From Tetraselmis striata (Eukaryota; Chlorophyta; Chlorodendrophyceae; Chlorodendrales; Chlorodendraceae): DNA of 64,000 nt. The first letter of the stretch is position 1. Each line of letters starts with the position of its first letter. This document shows positions 56,867-64,000 of this stretch, in pieces. The position numbers were made by a program, and so were the translations under genes. A model generated the notes under the pieces. It was given only the letters and a program-made list of their open reading frames with translations. It was not told where the DNA came from and made no database searches. The DNA lies in contig VCJN01003243.1 in assembly GCA_006384855.1 (NCBI GenBank), positions 109,396-173,395 of the forward strand. Direction: 5' to 3'.

Positions 56867-57266
56867 GTGACTGCGGGGAGGCCGCCCGCCAGCATCCGCA
56901 GCATAATTTACTTACAGTGTGCATGTTGGCAACTGTGCTCGCGGCTGTCAACTCAACGCCTTGCAGAGTTATTACAGCGTATGTACATGTCGGCCGTATT
57001 GCTCTTTTGGGGCATGCATTGACCGCGGGTGCTGAGAACCAAAAATAGCGCAGTGCGTCGCCGGGCCGGCTCGAGCGCCCCAATCGGCAATGCACTCTAT
57101 CCGTGCATTTCTGCTCCGCTATCTGGGATAGCGGGAGCGGATGCGGCGGCCAAAATTGCCACTGACGTAACGACTTGGGAAAGCGGTCAGTGTGTCGGGG
57201 CGACGGGGTATTTGCATGCTGCTGGTGAGAATTTCCCGGGCAGAGTCGTGAGCGTCCTGCGAGCGG
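56867..57266. other. Spacer between LINE and helicase gene
   Basis: No gene is supported. The LINE's truncated 5' end lies within 400 bp of the helicase stop codon, so the helicase 3' UTR is probably in this spacer. Confidence 0.4.
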
Positions 57267-60200
57267 TCATCCTCGCAGCCCCGCCGCCTCGAGTACCTCG
57301 AGAACCGCGTCTTCATAATTGTGCTGCGCGCGGGACATGTCGATGGCGAAGTAGCCCGAGATGAGGTCCAGCAGCGTATTTTCCTGCGGTGCGCACATTC
57401 AGGGGTGGGTGGAAGCCAGTAGCAGCGCGGGGCTGGAGAATTAGGCAATGCGCATGGGGGGCAGAGAGCATGAATGCTACCTGGATGCACGGATGGGCAC
57501 AGTTGTTTACACTTGGGGGAGGGTGGGGGGTGGGGGGGGGGGGGGGGGGGGGGGGTGAGGCACCTGCGGGCCGCTGGCGAGGTTGAACGCCGCCCCTCGG
57601 CGGCCAAAGCGGCCGCTGCGCCCGATACGGTGCAGGTAGGTCTCGTATGCTGGCGTCTCCGGGGCGTGCCACTCGGTCGGGATGTCATAGTTGACGACCA
57701 GCGTGACCTGCGCGGCGACGCAGCATGAGTTAGGAAGAGGGACGATACGACATGCCGAAAACAGCTAGCAAGCGGACTTGATTACTTAATGATTGGGTGC
57801 AGCGGTAAGTCGGGCTCAGGGCGTCGTGGGATGTACCTGGCTGACGTCAAAGCCGCGCGCCAGCACATCGGTGGCAATCAGGACCTTGGTGGCGCCGTCG
57901 CGGAACTCCTGCACTGCGCGGTCGCGCGCTGCGTTGGCCATCTCCCCATGGATGGCCGTCACCTGGGTAACGGGAGCGTACGTCGTCCAGTCACAATCCA
58001 AGCAGGCAATGAAGCACCCGCGGCGGAGGCGGCAGGGGCAGCCGGAGCACAGCTGCTGGAGAGCTGAAACCCAGGACTTTGTGGTGTTAGTTGGACACTC
58101 CTAACGCACTCTTCTGGCAGGCATAAAAAGTGTTTTAACCGCCTTGCAGCCAAGGTATAAGAAAGACCGTAAGAACATCACGGTGATGGACCAATCAATG
58201 CATGTCAACACGATCCCAAGTCGAAGCAGCCACTGAGTCGCAGACGCCCTGCAGATGGCAGGGGAATGCTCTGGTCCGTGCGAGACAGTGCTGATACAAC
58301 GCCACCTCGTGGGCATGCTTGCCGCATGGATGCTTGCGTGCCGGAGCTGCTGCCCGGAGTAGGAAAGTAGTCACATAAGAGCGGCGGAGGGAAGTGGGCG
58401 CACCGTGTAGCCGTCGCACGCGAGCTTTGAGCAGAGCAGGCTGGCGCTCACGCGAGACTTTACGAAGATGATCGTCTGGCCCAGGTGCTCGCAGTTAGGC
58501 AGCACCATCTCCGTCAGGACCGCCACTTTGTCCGGCTCCGTGGGGCAATCCTGCAACCAGAGTGCCGCCGTCAGTGGGGCAGGCGGTGGCAGTGGGAGGG
58601 AGAGAGACAACTTTTGGGAGTGAGGGTGCTCTTGGTCACGACCGCAGTGTAGTTGGTGAAGTGGAGGGGCGCACCACACGACACTGCTGGACCACATCCA
58701 GCGACAGCTCCTCCTTGGGCACAAACACCTGCGCACCCAGATGGTCAGCAGACAGCTGGATAAGCGTAGAAACGTAGCAGCGCGTCCCTGCACAGTCGCC
58801 CCTTTGAGCGATATCGACGACTAGGGCGATGTAGACGGTTACTATTGTTCCACCGGATCAAAAGCATGTATTGCGGCATTAGTGGTGATGTGCTAATGCT
58901 GCGAAGATGCAAATGTCAATTGACCAAAAGTGTGCAGGTCAGGTCGGATGTCCTGCTACCAGTGGAACAACGCAAGACGGACTAGAGGTTGGACGGCCAG
59001 AATCACTGCGCAGCTTCAAGCCAATATGATTCTAGTTTGTTTTTATGTCAGCCTAGTTTGTTTCGATGCCAATCCTATCTGGGTGATGATGATGCATGTA
59101 GATTTGTGCTAACAATGGCGATGGCGATGACAATGAGTATACCATCCGAATATCCCTGTCATTCCCACATGTCCCTCATTATGGCCATGGCACTGTGCCT
59201 TGGAGCAAAATTCTCGACTGATGTCTCGGCACGATGGGAACGACAGCTGCCAGCGGCAGTCACCTTGTTGGCATCCGGCAGCACCTTCTCAGCGAAGCGC
59301 TTGACGCGGTCGTTGAAGGTCGCAGAGAACAGGAGCACCTGCGTTGTGGTTCAAGTAGGTCAGTCAGAGGCGTCACCTGATGCGTCTCACACATGCAGAT
59401 ATGAACGGAGGAAACTGGCAGCTGCAGGTGTGTGTGCCCGGGAAGTGCCTCGGCCGGGGCTTGCTGACAGGAGGGGAGGGGGGGGGAGGGGGGGGGGGGG
59501 GTAAGGCAGGCAGGAAGGGGGGGGGGGGGGCGGGGGGGCACCTGGCAGCTGGCGCTCTGCTTCTTGATCCCCTTTATCAGCCGCAGCGAATCGTCCGCAA
59601 AGCCATCCCCCTTGAGCATCTCGTCCGCCTCGTCGAACACCATTAGCTGCATGCAGCCAAAGCTAAGCAGGCGCTTGGACACCCAGCTCTTGATCTTGCC
59701 ATGCGTGCCGATGATGATCTGGGCAGAGCAAGGGGCAACCCCGCCCGCGTCAGGGCCAGATCGGGGACACATCTGGACATGTGGCTCCAACTTTTGGTAA
59801 GCTCTACTAGAGAGGCTGTTGGCCTCAGAAGCGCGCACAATGGAGCCCTGGGCAGTGTCATGGGGCGCCGATGAGCTGCACCTATGAGCATTGATCTGCA
59901 CTATTTACAGATTAAGTACATCTACGACGGGTTGAACCGCTGGGAGATAATAAAGAGTAGCACAAGGTAACTGTACTCAGAATGCCGCTCTGGTGATGCA
60001 GGAATGATATCACCGCAATGTACAGACAAGTAGTTTCACCGATTGTAATACAGAACGTTTCGGCCAGAGGGCATTTGGCAGTCACACAATCATTCATCTT
60101 GACATGAGCAATATCTACCGTAACTCCTCTGGGTGGGTTTTTATGGGGCACTGATGCAGCTCAGCGATGCAGCAGATCAACGGCGTGAAGGGCGAGGTGA

Positions 60201-60678
60201 TATGTAAAGAAAAGATTGTGATCAGTGCTGTTGCCACACGAGTGATGGAGACGCGGCTACCTCCTGCCTGCTCACCTGGTGCGTCAGAGTGCGCTGCTTG
60301 GGGCGGCCGCCGCCGGCTGCCCTCCTGGCGGTAGCGTCCGGCGACGCAGTGGAGGTGCACCGCGCGCCGGTGTACTTGGCGATCTTCTGCAGCACCGCCA
60401 AATGCTGCAGCGCCAGCTCGCGCGTGGGGCACAGGCACAGCGCCTGCGGCAACAGGGCGCCGTCAGCTCGCGCCAGCCAACCTCAACCTCTTGCCAGCAA
60501 TACATTATAGAGAAGCGCCATTGGAATGTAGCATTTTTTCCACCCAGCACCATCATTTCACTATTCATGGAAACCAAGTGCAAACAAAGTGCAAACCAAG
60601 TGCGCCCCCTCCCGCATTGTTCCCGTTGCCTATATGCCATCACCCAAAACGGAATGAAAGCCTCCGGCCCACCACCTA

Positions 60679-60742
<64 letters not shown>

Positions 60743-62637
60743 GCACACACACGCACACACACATCCATGTACAATACGGGTGTATGCACATTGTGCATGT
60801 ATATGCATGGAGAGAGCTTTTTGTGGGTGAAGCAGCATAAGCATACTGAGCTGAAGGACGTATAGGTGAGCCCCACCGAACATGCAGAAGGCCAAACCGC
60901 GCATGTGTGCGCATGTGCATTAGCATGAGCATGTGTGGGCCAGTCAGTGAGTTTTTCTGGTGGGGTGCGTATATTCACAATCTAGGTACGTTGAAGCCCC
61001 CCCCCTTCCGCTTCCCCCCCCTCTCTCTCTCCCTCTCTGCAAAATTGTTGCTGTATGAGTGCGTGGAAATGCGCGCCGTCTTTCCACAGTGCACCTACAC
61101 GTACATTACACGTACATTACAGCGCGGAGATAACGGCATCGGATACAGTGCTTGGAGGATGCAATAAAAACGGTATAATCCCGGTATGGGCATGATTTAG
61201 CCTCGTCTCTTACGCGGTCTCCACAATGCATGTGGGGACCCCGGTTGCCGTCCGGGACGGCACTGACAGGTCAGCATCCGTGCTACATAGTTAGTATGCC
61301 ACCTAAGCTTTCCCAGGACCGGCTTTGGTTGCTGGCTGGCAGCCTGCACACAGACGCAAATCGAAAGAATTCGAATACCATGTGCTGGACCCGGATGGTC
61401 ATAGGAGCACCAGTGTGACATATCATCACATCGCATAGGGCTAGACATAGGCGCTGCTAGTACGGCAAAATGTTGTGCAAGTAATCCTGAATAACGTCGC
61501 GGGTAGTCGTAACTGGTAAATCTAAAAAACCGTACCTGCGGTACGTCAGGTGCACTGTGTCCCCTCCCAACTTTGGAAGCACCCACTACAAACGCAAAAG
61601 AGAATGCAGGCGCCATTAGCACTCTCTACCTGTCTGACAGGCACGGGGCTAACCCCCTCAATCCCCCCCCCCCCCCCCCCCCCCCCACACACACACCAGC
61701 CGCCATACACACATCCGAACCCCGGCAGGGCACTCCTGGGTGGGCAGCATGCGGCCGGCCACCTGCGGTGCATGCACACTGAGGTCCACCCGGCTGAGCA
61801 TGGCCAGCGCGAAGCAGGTGGTCTTCCCGCTCCCGTTGTGTGCGCCTGTGCAATGAGGTGCTTGAAGGGCGGGCGCAGCACCATCGGGTAGCGTCAGCGC
61901 CTGGATCACGCTGGGCCGCTCAAACTTCATCTCAGTGTAACAGCCCCCTGCGCAGAGGCAAAGAAGCACATGTGTGTGTGCGTGTGAAGGGGGGGGGAGG
62001 GGGTGGGGAGCTGTGGCGTCACGCGGTGTTACAAGATGCCAGCGCTGAGGGGCCGATAGTTGGAGTACCTATAATGTTGAGTAGGCATAGTTGGTGATTG
62101 GGGTGCCACAGGGGGGTGGCGCACGTCCAGTAGCTCCTTGCTGAGCGGAAGCTCCTCAAAGGTCGAGGCGCTGCTGTACATTTGCGACTGCTCGCCGCGC
62201 TTGGCACCCGGGAGAGCCCTCCGCACGCGATGGTGGCGAGCCAGCCGAAAAATGAGCCGGATCAGGATCCAAGGCAGCGGCCTGCACCTCCGCGTCCACC
62301 ATGGCTGGTCGCTCGCTGGCCGCGTCCCCAGCACGCCCCACCGAGTCGCCCGCGCTCTGCGCGGCGCCCCGCCTTCTCGCCGGCCTCCGTCTGCCAGTTT
62401 ACCATCAGCCGCTTTAAACCCTCCCAGGCGTCCTCCCCGCCCCGAATCCTCCTGCCAGCCGCCCCACGCCGCGCCACTTATCGGCCGGCGAGCCGTCAGG
62501 CGCGGCAGGCGCACGCCGCCGCCGCCGAAGAAGTGCTCCAGGTCGTAGTCGGAGTCCGTCGCGCGGCGCAGCGGTGGCGGCGATCGGCACCATGCGCACG
62601 CGCCGCGCGGCAGGGCCAGCCGCAGCCCGGCACTCAT
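57267..62637 (-). CDS. LOS4/DDX19/Dbp5-type DEAD-box RNA helicase, 10 exons
   Basis: Exons: 62,125-62,637; 61,763-61,947; 60,276-60,443; 59,542-59,718; 59,264-59,338; 58,675-58,728; 58,404-58,550; 57,837-57,962; 57,564-57,707; 57,267-57,383, all GT-AG, stop TGA. Exons 3-10 are all multiples of three and read through without a break. Motifs in order: [17 protein letters not shown] and FERPSVIQ (Q motif), AHNGSGKT in pieces (I), PTRELA (Ia), IGTHGK (Ib position), VFDEADEML (II), LLFSATF (III), GQTIIFVKS (IV), [11 protein letters not shown] (V), [15 protein letters not shown] (VI). This is the plant LOS4 arrangement, an ATP-dependent helicase that releases mRNA from export factors at the nuclear pore. 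Expected length is about 566 residues; the first 150 are unlike other members and may be partly mis-framed. Exon 2 has an extra G (CCC-G-ATG), an extra AC (CAC-AC-AAC) and two surplus G at its acceptor, so as given it does not translate. Introns contain C/G tracts and a long CA repeat. Confidence 0.85.
60679..60775. repeat. (CA)n microsatellite in helicase intron 2
   Basis: About 30 CA dinucleotides run from 60,679 to 60,738, then an imperfect part with GCACGCACAC variants to about 60,775. It lies inside the intron between exons 2 and 3 of the helicase gene (60,444-61,762). Confidence 0.95.
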
Positions 62638-63257
62638 CCATCAGAGGTCCACGTGCGCCGGGACCGCCCCGAGCGGGGCCCGCTGCCCTGGCGCACGTCG
62701 AGAGACGGTGCCTAGGCCATACGCCCGGGCGGCGGTTGGCCGCTGCTTTTTTCAGCGGCAGTGGCTGTGCCAGCTTAAGACCAGGGGCGCATAATGGACC
62801 AGGGGCGCTTTGGGTTTACGACGACGTTCGGCGGCGTCGCTGAGAGACTGGAAGCCAAGCACCCGCCGAACTCGCCCTCCTCTGTTCCAGCGTGCCTAGT
62901 AGGGCGCGAGGATATGGCCAACCGATCAAAAGCACATCAGCCGCTTGACGTCAGGAGCAAAATGTAATGTCTTGCTTTGACGAGCGCGCGACGTTTCGCA
63001 GGCGCTTCCGCCGCCATCTGCCCGGAGTTCCGAGCTGACCACGGTGGAATCATCTAGCGAGCGAGGAATTCCTTATTCAACATTCAGCGCTAATATAAGG
63101 ATTATTTTGAAGTCAAGTAAAAGTTTGCTCAGGGACATCATGATTGGCTGGGGCAGCACTTGACTCGTGGGCCAACTACAATCGTACAAGCAGGCGGGAC
63201 TGGCGTATATATTTTCCCCAGACCCCAGGCGATCGCCTCATTATGCATAATAATATC
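62638..63257. other. Upstream region of the helicase gene
   Basis: No gene is supported. The helicase promoter should lie here, but no specific element can be defended. Confidence 0.4.
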
Positions 63258-63455
63258 GTTTGGACGGTCATCCAATAGTGTTGGAATCCGTCACTGGCCT
63301 TCAATTGGTCTTATGTAGAATGCCCTGGCAATTTGCTTGACTTGAAGTATTACTAAGCGTCGCCTGCCCAGGCAATGCATAGTATTAACTGGATCGCTGC
63401 CGCCTCCGTTAAGATGCCTCCGTGGAGACGCTGGCAGAGTTTATTCACTGTTGCC
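63258..63455 (+). repeat. Dispersed ~240-bp repeat, copy 3 of 3 (diverged)
   Basis: It shares GGACGGTCATCCAATAGTGTTGG, TCACTGGCCTTCAATTGGTCTT, GGCAATTTGCTTGA, GCGTCGCCTGCCCAGG and GGAGACGCTG with the copies at 5,944 and 28,161 in the same order. The palindromic core is partly lost. The rest of the window end (63,456-64,000) holds only short frames, including one starting MSAPPPHIRPSAAIG near 63,813, and a terminal C tract. Confidence 0.65.
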
Positions 63456-64000
63456 ATCCACCCCGCCCCGGCCGGATGGGGAAAAGCAAATTAGCACCGC
63501 ATCAGGGGTGGAGAAGGTATATCATACGAATAACGGAAGACCACGACACTACCAAATATAATCCTTATTAATATTCCGACGACTGTCCTCGGCCGTCGGA
63601 ATGTGAATCGCGAGCCCTCCTTCCGCCTCCACCCCCGGATGGGGATGGGGGTGGAGCTCGTGCACGTGTGGCACCTTAGTAGCCTTGGACCCGCCCGTGC
63701 TGTCACTGCCGCAAAGAAGCCGTGCGAGCTGGATGACACCGGTGTCTTATGTCGTTGTTAGTCTGGTCAACCTCTCGCTCGCTGTTCGTTGAGCACCCTT
63801 TCCCTTTATGTCATGTCGGCGCCTCCACCTCACATTCGGCCTAGTGCCGCTATCGGAGTGGCCCGGGATGTTGTGCTGGGGAGGGAGTTCTACGTTGGCG
63901 GAAGGGGGCGCGACCGAGCTGGCGGCGGATTTGGCGTTGGGAGGCCCGCGTCGGTTACCCGCCCATGGCGCCCCGTTCTAGGTTGAACCCCCCCCCCCCC

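Noticed and set aside
62138..62715. Pro/Arg-rich plus-strand frames near the helicase 5' end
   Set aside because: Antisense of GC-rich helicase exon 1; all frames there are open because stops are rare.

Overview
This window looks like nuclear DNA of a green alga (chlorophyte or prasinophyte grade). The reasons are intron-rich genes with GT-AG introns, a plant-type LOS4/DDX19 DEAD-box helicase, a sucrase/ferredoxin-like gene of plant type, plant-style LRR repeats, and long C or G homopolymers sitting in introns and spacers. There is no bacterial-style operon, rRNA gene or CRISPR array. Lineage is inferred from gene families only; no marker fixes a genus.

Only three genes can be modelled exon by exon, all on the minus strand. 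(1) 14,505-22,079 is a large membrane receptor: signal peptide, LRR N-cap, fifteen LRRs each on its own 72-bp exon, one transmembrane helix, and a cytoplasmic domain with a WIDWSCVPQ core that I cannot place firmly (HET/TIR-like at best). Splice phases agree through all 19 exons and predict about 1,012 residues, except for one LRR exon whose acceptor has moved by one base. (2) 24,241-27,746 is a sucrase/ferredoxin-like (Apd1/Aim32-type) [2Fe-2S] protein with a likely organelle-targeting N-terminus and a long acidic C-terminal extension. (3) 57,267-62,637 is a LOS4/DDX19/Dbp5-type mRNA-export helicase with all DEAD-box motifs, but with several indels in the exon holding the Walker A motif.

Most of the rest is mobile or repetitive DNA. 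0-6 kb: the end of an unknown CDS, a strong hairpin, possible terminal inverted repeats, and tandem arrays of about 596, 30, 190 and 247 bp. 6.2-13.1 kb: a 1.4-kb inverted duplication of a restriction-endonuclease-like (REL) retroelement 3' part, enclosing a second REL retroelement fragment. 13.1-13.6 kb: a short interspersed repeat with a 16-bp target duplication. 28.8-31.8 kb: a pogo/CENP-B-like transposase pseudogene. 32.5-33.3 and 39.2-40.1 kb: further decayed copies of the REL element at 9.9-11.7 kb. 35.1-36.5 kb: a broken transposon-like ORF. 36.7-37.2 and 42.6-43.5 kb: two copies of a TIR element, the second carrying a nested tRNA-derived SINE. 47.6-48.0 and 49.5-50.2 kb: related minisatellites. 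52.3-56.9 kb: a 5'-truncated LINE with RT and RNase H whose catalytic Asp is changed. A 240-bp dispersed repeat occurs three times (5.9, 28.2 and 63.3 kb).

The best candidate for something new is the LRR-TM receptor with its array of identical-phase exons, which looks built for copy-number change of its recognition domain.
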